From CADEDV01 sp964596345 (GTDB lineage: Bacteria > Bacteroidota > Bacteroidia > Chitinophagales > Chitinophagaceae), in assembly GCA_964596345.1 (NCBI GenBank), contig CAZQSZ010000001.1:124001-188000 (forward strand): DNA of 64,000 nucleotides. Direction: 5' to 3'. The notes beneath the pieces are model-generated. The model was not told the origin of the DNA. It did no database searches and saw nothing but the letters and a program-made list of their open reading frames with translations. The stretch's first letter is position 1, and every line of letters begins with the position of its first letter. A program made the position numbers and the translations under genes. Below, piece after piece: positions 9,528 to 17,614 of this stretch.

Positions 9528-10391
9528 TTATTGTAGATGGTATTCCTTTTTTAAAGTAGCTATCAGCCCGATGGCTTCTTTTTCCATTTCTTCCAGGCGG
9601 ACTACATACATCTGTAAAACGCCTTTGAACATGATCGATTTGTTGGAGAGCTCCAATAACTTTGCCTGATCCGGATTCATAAGTTTGGCAGCATCGTACC
9701 TTAAGGAAGAGTCTCTGTGTTGTTTATGAAGCTCTGCAAAACTCAAGAGTTTAGCAGCGGCTTGTGTAGTTTGTGTCAGGTATTCTTCATAATACCCTTG
9801 CTGGTTGAGAACTTTTTTGCCCCTGCTGTCGTATGCATTTATACAGGCGGCGGCTTTCTTATTCCTGATAAGCCGCATGCCACCGGAATTCTTTAACTGG
9901 AATAGCGTTCGGTCAGTTGGATAAACGAGGTCGGGACGGTACACGAAATTTCTATGGAATCTATAGATACTGGAGTTTTCTATTTGTGTGCCTTTGTAAT
10001 CCATGCAGGCAAGGGCCTGGCTGTCTGCATAAGCGATCCGGTACAGGTTTTCGGGAATGATCTCATGTATCATCGCCGTATCAGTAGCAGCATCTTCTAT
10101 CATGGAAATAATAAATTCCTTTTCCCTGTGCCGTTCAATGGTTTGCTCCAGTTGATACTCTGCTAAAAAACCGCAGAACACTGCCAGGAATAACATGAGA
10201 AACTCCCAGAAATAATGTGTCCATTTTTTACGGGCGGTGTGGGCATGATGATGTACTTCCATAGCAATTTGATTGGGTTCTCCAGGATGGCCTGCAGCTG
10301 CCGGGCTGACCGGTGGAGCCGGCACTACAACTGGCGCTGTAGTTTCCTGCTGTTTTTTATTTGTTTTTTTCCTTTTATCCTTCTTGCTCAT
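9528..10391 (-). CDS. N-terminally membrane-anchored protein, paralogue 3, with Lys/Pro/Ala-rich extension
   Basis: This 287-residue reading frame contains the common core (MEVHHHAHTARKKW, TM helix, LKNSGGMRLIRNKK, LKKEYHLQ) preceded by a 43-residue extension rich in Lys (KKDKRKKTNKKQQ) and then Pro/Ala. The extension overlaps the end of the DUF418 gene by 17 bp. An internal ATG at 10262 would give a product beginning exactly like the other two paralogues, so the start is uncertain: 10391 gives translational overlap with the upstream gene, 10262 gives family-like length. The function is unknown. Confidence 0.6.
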   Translation of the reverse strand: MSKKDKRKKTNKKQQETTAPVVVPAPPVSPAAAGHPGEPNQIAMEVHHHAHTARKKWTHYFWEFLMLFLAVFCGFLAEYQLEQTIERHREKEFIISMIEDAATDTAMIHEIIPENLYRIAYADSQALACMDYKGTQIENSSIYRFHRNFVYRPDLVYPTDRTLFQLKNSGGMRLIRNKKAAACINAYDSRGKKVLNQQGYYEEYLTQTTQAAAKLLSFAELHKQHRDSSLRYDAAKLMNPDQAKLLELSNKSIMFKGVLQMYVVRLEEMEKEAIGLIATLKKEYHLQ

Positions 10392-11634
10392 CTTTTCTTT
10401 TTTTCATCGGCTGCCACTTTTTATACGTAGCACTTCGCCAGAGCCATTCCACAAGGCCATAATTAAAATACTTTAGCCAGGCAGTACTCAGGACAACCTG
10501 GATGACAAAAACCAGGACCCCCAGCAGCGTATAGTAAACCGGTCCCACTTGTCCCATATAGCCCAACCCGGCCCCAAGGAAAATAAAATTGCCGATCAGT
10601 GAGTGCATGATATAATTGCTGAAAGCCATCTTACCCACTGGTGCCAGTACCAGTAATAGTTTTTTACCCACAACGGTCTGAAAGCTTACCATGAACAAGC
10701 CCACATACGCAAGGGCCAGCGGCACCACACCCAGGGCATAGAAAATAGTCTGGTAAAGTCCTTTTATTCCCAGGTTCCAGTAATCGCCCATATAATAGGT
10801 CATGTAGCGGGCCAGGTAAAAATTGGCCGGCAAACCAAGCAGCAAGCCTGCTGCAATGATGATGTAAACCGTTTTTTTATGCTGCTCTATGTTTTTATAA
10901 AAACCGGACCGTCCCAGCACATAACCGATCAGGAACATGCCCAGTACCTTCGGCACCCGGCTCACAAACATTAAATAACCATACCGGTAAAAGAAACCGG
11001 AAACATTGCCTTTCAGGACCTCCCACCAGCCGGCCGTTTTGACCATCGCAAAATAATCTGCCTCTGATTGTATGCCCAGCAGTCGGGTATCTAATCGTTG
11101 CCCGGTGGTATAGAAAAAACTGGCCGGTTCATTCAGCCATAGCCAGTGTGATTTGGCAGCATACAACAGGATGGGAGAAAGTATCAGCACCGCTCCTGTT
11201 ACCAGTAGTGTTCTGTTAGAAAATCTTCGCAGGGGCAACAGGATAAAACCCAGCACCGCATAAAAGAAAACGATATCGCCGGACCAGATCAGCAAATGAA
11301 CAGCACCCAGCAAAAGCATAAAGAGCAAACGCCTGAGTACAACAGGTGTGGCATTACTGCCTCTTTCTTCTGCTCTTTTAAATTGCAGGGCAATACCCCA
11401 TCCAAAAAGTAAGCTGAAGATGGAATAAAATTTTCCTTCAATGAACATATGGTGCAGGAAGCCCATTTTGTGATCAAACCCGGGCAGCAGGTAAGGCCCG
11501 GTGGCATTTGCTTCTTCCCGGTAGCCGCTGAACCCATTGAGGTTGGCGATAAAGATGCCGAGGATAGCGAATCCCCGCAGGGCGTCCATCAGGTTGATCC
11601 GTTCAGTTGCCCGGACGGGAGCTAAAGCTTGCAT
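10375..11634 (-). CDS. DUF418 (YeiB-type) multi-pass membrane protein
   Basis: The 419-residue integral membrane protein begins with RINLMDALRGFAILGIF, the N-terminal DxxRGxAxxGI signature of DUF418/YeiB proteins, and ends with a conserved C-terminal segment YGLVEWLWRSATYKKWQP. About ten TM helices are visible. DUF418 proteins belong to the wider acyltransferase-like membrane clan that also includes DUF1624, so its position at the head of this block is notable. Its stop overlaps the long form of the next gene by 17 bp. The exact reaction is not known. It is probably the first gene of the operon; no clear promoter was recognised upstream. Confidence 0.8.
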   Translation of the reverse strand: MQALAPVRATERINLMDALRGFAILGIFIANLNGFSGYREEANATGPYLLPGFDHKMGFLHHMFIEGKFYSIFSLLFGWGIALQFKRAEERGSNATPVVLRRLLFMLLLGAVHLLIWSGDIVFFYAVLGFILLPLRRFSNRTLLVTGAVLILSPILLYAAKSHWLWLNEPASFFYTTGQRLDTRLLGIQSEADYFAMVKTAGWWEVLKGNVSGFFYRYGYLMFVSRVPKVLGMFLIGYVLGRSGFYKNIEQHKKTVYIIIAAGLLLGLPANFYLARYMTYYMGDYWNLGIKGLYQTIFYALGVVPLALAYVGLFMVSFQTVVGKKLLLVLAPVGKMAFSNYIMHSLIGNFIFLGAGLGYMGQVGPVYYTLLGVLVFVIQVVLSTAWLKYFNYGLVEWLWRSATYKKWQPMKKRKDEQEG

Positions 11635-11793
11635 GTCGTTGGTTTTGGTGGTAAAGGGGATGGCCCGGATGGGAACGGAAGGCTTCTAAATATAGTGATA
11701 CTGAGGCGGCGGAGCAAAAAACCCGGCCAAAAATCATGAAGATTGGTGAGTAAAGTCACCGCAGGCAGCAATAGGGACTGTTAGTTTTACAAC

Positions 11794-11892
11794 ATGATGA
11801 GCAAATGGAAGAGAAGAATCCTGGTTGCTGTAACCTGTGTAGCGATGCTGACCGGGTGGGTGTCGGTGGTGAAATGGTTAGATAAACGATAA
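11794..11892 (+). CDS. Predicted 32-residue single-TM small protein
   Basis: A short frame from ATG 11794 to TAA 11890-11892 encodes 32 residues. It has a basic start (MMSKWKRR), one hydrophobic stretch (ILVAVTCVAMLTGWVSVV) and a KWLDKR end, which is the layout of a bitopic small membrane protein. It stops 9 bp before the ATG of the DUF2892 gene, so it could be a leader or co-transcribed partner of that gene. No ribosome binding site is evident, as is normal for this phylum. Conservation was not testable, so this remains a plausible but unproven gene. Confidence 0.4.
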   Translation: MMSKWKRRILVAVTCVAMLTGWVSVVKWLDKR

Positions 11893-11901
11893 ACCAAACA
11901 T

Positions 11902-12117
11902 ATGAAACAAAACATGGGCGGTGCGGACCGCATTATCCGCATTTTACTGGCTGCTGTTTTAGCCTATCTCTATTTCAGTGGTACGGTAACCGGCACGCTG
12001 GGATTAGTATTAGTGGTATTAGGCGGGGTGTTCCTGCTGACCAGCCTGGTGGGTTTCTGCCCCCTGTACACATTAATCGGATTGAATACCTGTCCCCGGA
12101 AAGAGGGGCCTAAATAA
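11902..12117 (+). CDS. DUF2892 family small membrane protein
   Basis: The 71-residue protein matches the YgaP-type transmembrane domain (DUF2892). It has a start with NMGGADRIIRILLAAVL, two hydrophobic helices separated by a Gly-rich turn, and the conserved end GFCPLYTLIGLNTCPRK with two Cys. DUF2892 domains often accompany rhodanese or sulfur/redox proteins, but here it stands alone. It sits between the divergent DUF418 gene and a convergent ATP-grasp gene. A hairpin at 12169-12198 can end its transcript. Confidence 0.82.
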   Translation: MKQNMGGADRIIRILLAAVLAYLYFSGTVTGTLGLVLVVLGGVFLLTSLVGFCPLYTLIGLNTCPRKEGPK

Positions 12118-12168
12118 GAACTTATTCTGCCATCTCTATGGCAGATGTCGTTGGTTGGTGATAAAACA

Positions 12169-12198
12169 AAAGCGGGACTATAGTCATAGCCCCGCTTT
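12169..12198. terminator. Bidirectional hairpin terminator between convergent genes
   Basis: An inverted repeat pairs AAAGCGGG with CCCGCTTT, one mismatch, then CTAT with ATAG around a 4-nt loop. On the minus strand it is followed by TTTTGTTTT, and on the plus strand by a weaker T-rich stretch. It lies between the stop of the DUF2892 gene (12117) and the stop of the ATP-grasp gene (12239). Confidence 0.75.
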
Positions 12199-12238
12199 CT
12201 TGTTGTGGGTCGTTACTATCGGGGAACAATAGCTATAA

Positions 12239-13282
12239 TTAAAAGGCCTGTAATTTCTTTACCACCTCTTTATGTTGCCGCAGCATTTTCAGTCCTTCCC
12301 GCCACCGCATATGCGGGATACCCCGCTGGTGGTTTTTCATACTGATCTCCCATAACAACCGGTAATGACGGAGTATTTCTTTCCAGGCAAAAAAGATGGA
12401 ATGGGCAGGATCATAAATATGGGTGGGTTCACTGCCCGCACCATTCAGTTCGATGATGCAAAAATTCTTGCCCTGCTTTAGTTCTTCGAGTGTATTATAT
12501 TTTAGATCAAGGCGGCCATAATAAAATTCGGGTACCTGCCTGCACAGCTGATCAATGAATGTTACGAGCTGTACATCGGCATGGGCAGAACTGTCGGTAA
12601 ACTTAGCTCCTCTTGCATGATTGCCATAAGGCACAAGATATTTGATCTCTCCACGGACGGGTATCTCCCCAAGATCCCTTCCATATATTTTCCGCAGTGC
12701 CGGGATCTGAAACTGGTAGCGGGGATCTTTATGGAGTAATTCTTCCATCGAACTATTTCCATCGCCGGTGATGCTCAGTAATTCTTTGTGTACAATTCCG
12801 GAGATGCAACCGCTGGGTTCCCCCGGCAGCCGGTAATAAAAAACACCCATTTCATTCGGTAAACTGATATACTCTTGAATCAAAAAATCCAGTTGAATCT
12901 TTCTTAAATAAGTGTCGAGGTCTTCCTCCTGTTCCAGCCTCGAAACAGCCAGTCCTTTCATACCAATATCCGGTTTGGCGATACAGGGAAAACCAATACC
13001 GGCTTCTTTCATTTTTTCCAGGATATAGCTGCTGTCGCTGTGCCGCGGAAATAATAATGTTTTTGGAATAGCATACGCCGGGATGCTGTCATAGATCTCT
13101 TTTTTTGACTCGAGCAAAAAACCTGCATTGGTAATGCGGGGGTTGGCAGGTAAAAAGAAGAACCAGGTTTTTGCTTTAGCTGCATAATAGAGCCAGGCAA
13201 AATACATGGGAAAGTACACAATACCAAAGGGCCAGTATTCCCAATGGGTCAGCTTATGCAGCAAGAGTTTAAACTTACTCAC
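12239..13282 (-). CDS. ATP-grasp domain protein (carboxylate-amine ligase-like)
   Basis: The 347-residue protein starts with a hydrophobic, Trp/Tyr-rich region (about residues 15-45), then an ATP-grasp fold. The Lys of FPCIAKPDIGMKGLAV (about residue 105) fits the nucleotide-binding Lys and Gly-rich loop. The block FLIQEYISLPNEMGVFYYR fits the QEYI...E adenine/metal region, and the acidic CIIELNGAGSEPTHIYDP fits the Mg2+-binding NxxG end. The closest fold is the D-Ala-D-Ala ligase group. The substrate is unknown. It overlaps the NRDE gene by 8 bp, indicating an operon. Confidence 0.7.
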   Translation of the reverse strand: MSKFKLLLHKLTHWEYWPFGIVYFPMYFAWLYYAAKAKTWFFFLPANPRITNAGFLLESKKEIYDSIPAYAIPKTLLFPRHSDSSYILEKMKEAGIGFPCIAKPDIGMKGLAVSRLEQEEDLDTYLRKIQLDFLIQEYISLPNEMGVFYYRLPGEPSGCISGIVHKELLSITGDGNSSMEELLHKDPRYQFQIPALRKIYGRDLGEIPVRGEIKYLVPYGNHARGAKFTDSSAHADVQLVTFIDQLCRQVPEFYYGRLDLKYNTLEELKQGKNFCIIELNGAGSEPTHIYDPAHSIFFAWKEILRHYRLLWEISMKNHQRGIPHMRWREGLKMLRQHKEVVKKLQAF

Positions 13283-14003
13283 TAATCGTTATTCTTTTTT
13301 GTAGTGGAATGATCTGTTCCTGTTGCTGCAGACTGATCAGGTCCTGGTGTATTAAAATCAGTTGATCTTCCTGCACAACAGCTTGTGTTATACTTTGGGT
13401 TTCTATGCCGTTACTCCGGTTGATGATAAACCCGTTTTGATCATCACCATGATTATCACTGTGAAAATGACGGATAAGCGCTGCATCTGGCAGGGAATGT
13501 GTTGCTGTAAAGTTCCGGAAGAGCTCCTCTCGTTTGTTCATTGCTGCTGCATCATACAACGTGGCAGAGGACCAGATATAGTTTTTATCCAATGGTAACT
13601 GCTTGCTGAATTTCCGGTTGCTGTCCCAGCGAAATTCAAATAACTGGTCATTGCTGAACAAAATGATTGTAAAAGGTTCGATGCCGGTAAGATCATATTG
13701 TTCAAAGAATTCCCGGGCGGATTCTTCGGCAACCATCTCCAGCAATAGCAATCCCCGGCTTTTCCGGTACGGATAGACCGGGATATGTTTTTCAAAAGCA
13801 CCGTTGAGTAAAATACCAATAGTACCAGTTTGCGTAACGGCAAACCAGGTGCCGCCGGCATGCGGGTCCCGGGGAAAGGTTATATTCTCTTCTTTCCGGG
13901 TAATGGTTTGGGGCATGGCCGCAGCAGGCCGTAATTTATTTTCATCCCTGTTGGAAGTAAAATATTTATCCCTTCCCTGTACGATATAACTTACTGTGCA
14001 CAT
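13275..14003 (-). CDS. NRDE (TANGO2-like) family protein
   Basis: The 242-residue protein begins MCTVSYIVQG with the conserved Cys2, followed by the family hallmark NRDE at residues 18-21 and then a block PHAGGTWFAVTQTG. The fold is Ntn-hydrolase-like (NRDE/TANGO2), and the eukaryotic relatives are linked to heme and lipid handling, but the bacterial reaction is unknown. It overlaps the ATP-grasp gene by 8 bp downstream and the DinB gene by 13 bp upstream, a tightly packed unit. Confidence 0.82.
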   Translation of the reverse strand: MCTVSYIVQGRDKYFTSNRDENKLRPAAAMPQTITRKEENITFPRDPHAGGTWFAVTQTGTIGILLNGAFEKHIPVYPYRKSRGLLLLEMVAEESAREFFEQYDLTGIEPFTIILFSNDQLFEFRWDSNRKFSKQLPLDKNYIWSSATLYDAAAMNKREELFRNFTATHSLPDAALIRHFHSDNHGDDQNGFIINRSNGIETQSITQAVVQEDQLILIHQDLISLQQQEQIIPLQKRITISE

Positions 14004-14479
14004 TGTTTCCGGTATTGAATAGTGGAGGGAGCCACACCAAATTGTTCGGAGGCAAGATGCATATTCATGGCTACTAATGCCACTTTGATCAACGCCTGGT
14101 GATGGATGCAGTGCTCCAGGTTATAATATACTTCCCGGAAATAATTGGACAGAATGAGCAATGGGGATTCATGCAGCTCATATTGAATCGTTATCTCTTT
14201 ATCGGGTTGTTCTAATTTTGAACTGATATATTGAAGTGCAATAATCGCTGCTTCACGATCGGTTTCCAGCAGCAGGTCTCTTTTACGGTTATCATAATTA
14301 ACTATTGCTCCGTCATACCCATTGAGCAGGCATTGATACAATTCAATGATATGGCGGGTATGCTGTCCGATACTGGCCCCGCTGAGTGATGGTACCGGGT
14401 GCAGGTACGATTTATTATCTGGTAAATGCTGCAGCACCTGTATTAATTCCCCGAGATTCTTTTGAGAGCTGTAAAACAT
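13991..14479 (-). CDS. DinB-like protein
   Basis: The 162-residue, mainly helical protein has the DinB/YfiT four-helix-bundle features. HTRHIIELY (about residue 40) and HCIHHQALI (about residue 122) supply the His residues that form the metal site in this superfamily. DinB-like proteins include thiol S-transferases and uncharacterised stress proteins; the activity here is unknown. It overlaps the NRDE gene by 13 bp and lies 3 bp after the DoxX gene, so cotranscription is likely. Confidence 0.7.
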   Translation of the reverse strand: MFYSSQKNLGELIQVLQHLPDNKSYLHPVPSLSGASIGQHTRHIIELYQCLLNGYDGAIVNYDNRKRDLLLETDREAAIIALQYISSKLEQPDKEITIQYELHESPLLILSNYFREVYYNLEHCIHHQALIKVALVAMNMHLASEQFGVAPSTIQYRKQCAQ

Positions 14480-14482
14480 AGA

Positions 14483-14872
14483 TCAGAAATTAAGTTGTAA
14501 TAACCGTGGAATGCCTTTTCTGTTCAGCACTATCAGTATTGCGCAGCATGCAAAAACAATCACAGCATAGCTGAATAAAAGAGCATCGCCGCCAAAATTG
14601 ATTCCCAGTTTGGTTAGGTGAAAAAAGATAGCACCACTCATCAGCCCGGCTCCCAATACTGCACCGGGTAAAGTAGTGCGGGGTATCAATATCAGGATAC
14701 TGGCAACCAGTTCCAGTACACCGGTACCGATGCGTCCCCAGGGTTCCATTCCCAGTGCGGTGAATAATTGCACCGATTCTTCCTGTGCCGTGAATTTGAA
14801 ATACAGTGTTTGCAGCATGATGATAGCGGCAACCAGGCGCAGCACCCAGCTAATGATATTTACTTTGTTCAT
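14483..14872 (-). CDS. DoxX family membrane protein
   Basis: The 129-residue protein has four predicted TM helices and the DoxX pattern: a first helix followed by LYFKFTAQEESVQLFTALG, then the G-TGVLELVASILILIP helix. DoxX proteins are associated with quinone or thiol redox systems in the inner membrane. Here it lies between DinB and two secreted YHS-domain proteins, consistent with membership of the putative redox-related cluster at 14.5-18.2 kb. The precise role is inference. Confidence 0.8.
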   Translation of the reverse strand: MNKVNIISWVLRLVAAIIMLQTLYFKFTAQEESVQLFTALGMEPWGRIGTGVLELVASILILIPRTTLPGAVLGAGLMSGAIFFHLTKLGINFGGDALLFSYAVIVFACCAILIVLNRKGIPRLLQLNF

Positions 14873-14893
14873 GATGTGAAGTTGTCTGATTTA

Positions 14894-15334
14894 TTATTTG
14901 TCTTTAATGAGCAGCCAGTTTGCATCGGCTTTGCTGATATAACCAGCCTGGTCCTTATCCCAGCTGGCTTTTACTTTCTTATTATAGTTGAAATATAATT
15001 TGCCATTCACAATGGCCCAGGCATCCGGTTGGGTAGGTGCCTTGTACCCGCTGGCTGTTCCATACGCACAGTAGCCGCCATATTGCGGTACATATTGTTC
15101 CGGGTTTTGCCGGAACAGCTCCAGATTAGCCGTTGAAGAAAATAACCAGCGGCTGTTGCTCCACTGAAACGATAAGCTGTCATGTCCCGGTATGGGCTTC
15201 CCCTCATTGTAATAAGCCACCACATCATACCCGTTGATTGCTTTTCCTTCGGTTTGAAAGATAGCGGGCTGCTGGCCATAACCAGCAAGGCCGGTGAGCA
15301 TAAGTGTAAAAACGGCCAATAGTATCTTTTGCAT
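14894..15334 (-). CDS. Secreted YHS-domain protein 1
   Basis: The 146-residue protein has a signal peptide (MQKILLAVFTLMLTGLAGYG) and one YHS domain. The visible core is INGYDVVAYY, FQWSNSRWLFSS, NPEQYVPQYGGYCAYG, and the long tail with NGKLYFNYNKK that is typical of secreted YHS proteins in Bacteroidota. The fold is TRASH-like and thought to bind metals, but here the classical Cys ligands are reduced to the one Cys of GGYCAYG. It is adjacent to a second YHS gene (19 bp gap) and a DoxX gene. Confidence 0.8.
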   Translation of the reverse strand: MQKILLAVFTLMLTGLAGYGQQPAIFQTEGKAINGYDVVAYYNEGKPIPGHDSLSFQWSNSRWLFSSTANLELFRQNPEQYVPQYGGYCAYGTASGYKAPTQPDAWAIVNGKLYFNYNKKVKASWDKDQAGYISKADANWLLIKDK

Positions 15335-15353
15335 TTATTATGCTGTTTAGTAG

Positions 15354-15821
15354 TTAATGAAATAAGTTTTTCCAGTTATTATCCGCTTTCACTTTCAGGT
15401 TATTTTCATCCTTGTTCCAGCTTTTAAGTGTGTTATTAAAAAATGAATTGTAAAAGAGGTAGAGTTTCCCGTTAATGATCTTAAACGTTTCAGGATCTAC
15501 CTCCACTTTTTCACCCTTGGCACCCATGGCATAAGCACACCAGCCACCATATTGGGGTTCATAGGCAGTATAATTTTTTTTGAAGAGTTCTTTGTTTTCC
15601 GCTGTGGAGAAATAGTAGGTAATACCATCGGCCAGTACCGCCATCTCTTTTTTACCCTTTACCGCTTTGCCCTGGGTAAAATAACTCACGGGGTCATATC
15701 CCTGGATAGCGATACTCTTTTTTTCAAGATTGAATTGTTTGCTGCGCAAAGCAGCAGCTTGTGAAAATGCAGTTGCCTGCAGGGTGAGTATTACTATAAC
15801 CGTTGTCAGAAGCTTGATCAT
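15354..15821 (-). CDS. Secreted YHS-domain protein 2
   Basis: The 155-residue paralogue of the previous gene has a signal peptide (MIKLLTTVIVILTLQATAFS), then IQGYDPVSYF, a strand-rich middle, YEPQYGGWCAYAMG and NGKLYLFYNSFFN. Like its neighbour it keeps a single Cys in the GGxCAY motif. Tandem YHS genes together with DoxX, DM13 and an outer-membrane protein suggest a periplasmic metal- or redox-linked function; this is inference from gene content. Confidence 0.8.
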   Translation of the reverse strand: MIKLLTTVIVILTLQATAFSQAAALRSKQFNLEKKSIAIQGYDPVSYFTQGKAVKGKKEMAVLADGITYYFSTAENKELFKKNYTAYEPQYGGWCAYAMGAKGEKVEVDPETFKIINGKLYLFYNSFFNNTLKSWNKDENNLKVKADNNWKNLFH

Positions 15822-15868
15822 GTTTTTTAGTTTATAGACGTAATCCTGTTTAAATCCTTACACGGATT

Positions 15869-16783
15869 TTAAAATCCAAAAAGATAATTAACCCCGATGG
15901 TCAGCGACCGGGTGAGCCCGTCCGGGCGGATGTCTCTTACAATAACTGGTGTGGCCACAGAGAAACCAATGGCCCTTGCGGCAGAGAGCTTGTACTGGGC
16001 CTGCAGGTTCAGGTTGAGTGTAAGACCGGATGAACCCGGGAGATCCTGGCGTTGCCCGAAGATATTTTCATAACTGTCTTCCCCCAGATGATATATGGCC
16101 AGTGCGTTGGGCCGGAACAGCCATTTTTTATTCGCACTGTTCAGGATATAACCCAGCCGTAACAGTGCATCGGGTTTCCGCCTGAAATTATTCGTGGTTT
16201 CAAAACGGTTATCAGCAGCATATTCTTTGATGAATGTATTTTTATTACTGTTGATCACCGGAAGTTGAAAAGCCGCATTGATATCAATTTTCTGGTTCAG
16301 TACCCAGGCAGTGCCGAGCAACAGGTCATAGGTTCCCAGGCTGGTTTGATAGGCCATCGGCAGCGGCTGTCCTTTTATTTTATCATTGGCACTGGTCATT
16401 GGTATTTTTATACCGGCTAAAAGATTTATTTCTTTCTTATTATGACGTGGCAGGGCATAATTGATGGTGGAATACCAGTCACCGGCGTTAAAAATTGTTC
16501 CCAGCGAACCCGTGACATAAGTCGCGGTGACTTTAGTATCCCAGGAAAAACGATGGCCTAATTTCCGGCTGTATAATATTGAAGGAGTCAGCAATTTTGT
16601 GTTTCCATCACCCAGACCGAAAGTAATATCGGTGGTAATACTATTGCGTAATGATTGATCTCCCTTTGTTGTTTGTTGCTGGTGATATTGCAAAGTGCAA
16701 AACCCGGCATCGCTGCATCCCTGGGCAATGGTCTTGCTGATCAGTAATACTAGTAAGCTGCTTAATAAGATTAGTTGCTTCAT
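15869..16783 (-). CDS. Predicted outer-membrane beta-barrel protein
   Basis: The 304-residue protein has a signal peptide ending near TIAQG, a Cys pair in GCSDAGFC just after it, and then repeated amphipathic strands with aromatic ends. It finishes in LTIGVNYLFGF, the aromatic C-terminus expected of outer-membrane barrels. No enzymatic motif is seen. It lies 3 bp from the DM13 lipoprotein gene upstream, which makes functional linkage likely. It could be a small channel or an uncharacterised OMP; family assignment was not possible by eye. Confidence 0.65.
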   Translation of the reverse strand: MKQLILLSSLLVLLISKTIAQGCSDAGFCTLQYHQQQTTKGDQSLRNSITTDITFGLGDGNTKLLTPSILYSRKLGHRFSWDTKVTATYVTGSLGTIFNAGDWYSTINYALPRHNKKEINLLAGIKIPMTSANDKIKGQPLPMAYQTSLGTYDLLLGTAWVLNQKIDINAAFQLPVINSNKNTFIKEYAADNRFETTNNFRRKPDALLRLGYILNSANKKWLFRPNALAIYHLGEDSYENIFGQRQDLPGSSGLTLNLNLQAQYKLSAARAIGFSVATPVIVRDIRPDGLTRSLTIGVNYLFGF

Positions 16784-16786
16784 GGT

Positions 16787-17239
16787 TTATGGGTTTAATT
16801 CTGCAATACCGAAAAGATGGTTGAATTGACGGCAATGGATCAATGCATACTTATAAATAGTAAAATCGGGCTGACCGGGGATAATATACAATTGCTGCCC
16901 TGCTGTGGATTGCAATGCCCCCAGGTTGATAAAATTAGCAGGCGGGTATTCCTTGCTCAGGTACACTTTCAGGTCCGGGCCATTGCTGACACGAAAACTG
17001 TCTAAGGCCAGTTGGTACTGCCCGTTAGCCAAATAGACTTTTGCAGATCCGGTAATGGTAATACCGGCTGTGGGTTGAAAGGTACCGCTGTATTTTAATA
17101 CAGCGCTGGTAGCAGGCACATCATCCAGCGGGATACTGGCTGTGTTTTGTTTGGTGCAGGATAAAACCAGCAGGGAAAACAAGGCGGAAGAAAAAAGAAG
17201 CACCCTGGAATACAGGGCAGGTAATGTCGTTATGCTCAT
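16787..17239 (-). CDS. DM13-domain lipoprotein
   Basis: The 150-residue protein has a lipobox (LVLSC, Cys28) and a single DM13 domain. Recognisable pieces are the strand GTFQPTAGITITGSAKVYL, DSFRVSNGPDLKVYLS, the GALQSTAGQQLYIIPG turn and a C-terminal YALIHCRQFNHLFGIAEL with the conserved Cys. DM13 is a DOMON-related domain proposed to take part in electron transfer through the conserved Cys. Anchoring in the periplasm through the lipid is predicted. It is followed by the OMP and YHS genes and preceded by the putative sigma/anti-sigma pair. Confidence 0.82.
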   Translation of the reverse strand: MSITTLPALYSRVLLFSSALFSLLVLSCTKQNTASIPLDDVPATSAVLKYSGTFQPTAGITITGSAKVYLANGQYQLALDSFRVSNGPDLKVYLSKEYPPANFINLGALQSTAGQQLYIIPGQPDFTIYKYALIHCRQFNHLFGIAELNP

Positions 17240-17327
17240 ACCAGATAGATTTGATGATAACGATATGGTCGTGCAGGAGAAGCAAACCTTACAGGAACTG
17301 TGTTAAGAAAATGGTAAGGAAAACAGG

Positions 17328-17603
17328 TCAGCTGGCAGCATCCAGTTCCTGTTGTATCTTTCTGCGGGTTGCCTCTGGTAAAGAGTGAACAGGCTGCTCA
17401 TGCTGCATTTCCTCGCAATGATGCAAGGAGCGATCGATAAAATCGGATTGTTTGACAAATCGTTTGCAGGGGTCACAAAAAAGTAGGTGAACAAATAAGC
17501 TGGCTCTTTCGGCTATAGAAAGCTTTCGTTCCTTCTTTTTAAGAACGAACAGGGTTGCCTGTTTGCAGTTATAAATACTATTTCGGACCGATATAAAAGC
17601 CAT
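17328..17603 (-). CDS. Small zinc-finger protein, putative anti-sigma factor
   Basis: The 91-residue protein contains a Cys13...His39-x3-Cys43-x2-Cys46 pattern, the arrangement of HC2-type zinc-finger anti-sigma domains, within ERASLFVHLLFCDPC. It has no TM helix, so it would be a soluble anti-sigma factor or a degenerate one. It starts 11 bp downstream of the ECF sigma gene and is probably its regulator. Binding of the sigma factor and redox or zinc sensing are inferences. Confidence 0.65.
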   Translation of the reverse strand: MAFISVRNSIYNCKQATLFVLKKKERKLSIAERASLFVHLLFCDPCKRFVKQSDFIDRSLHHCEEMQHEQPVHSLPEATRRKIQQELDAAS

Positions 17604-17614
17604 GTGTTCTGTTA

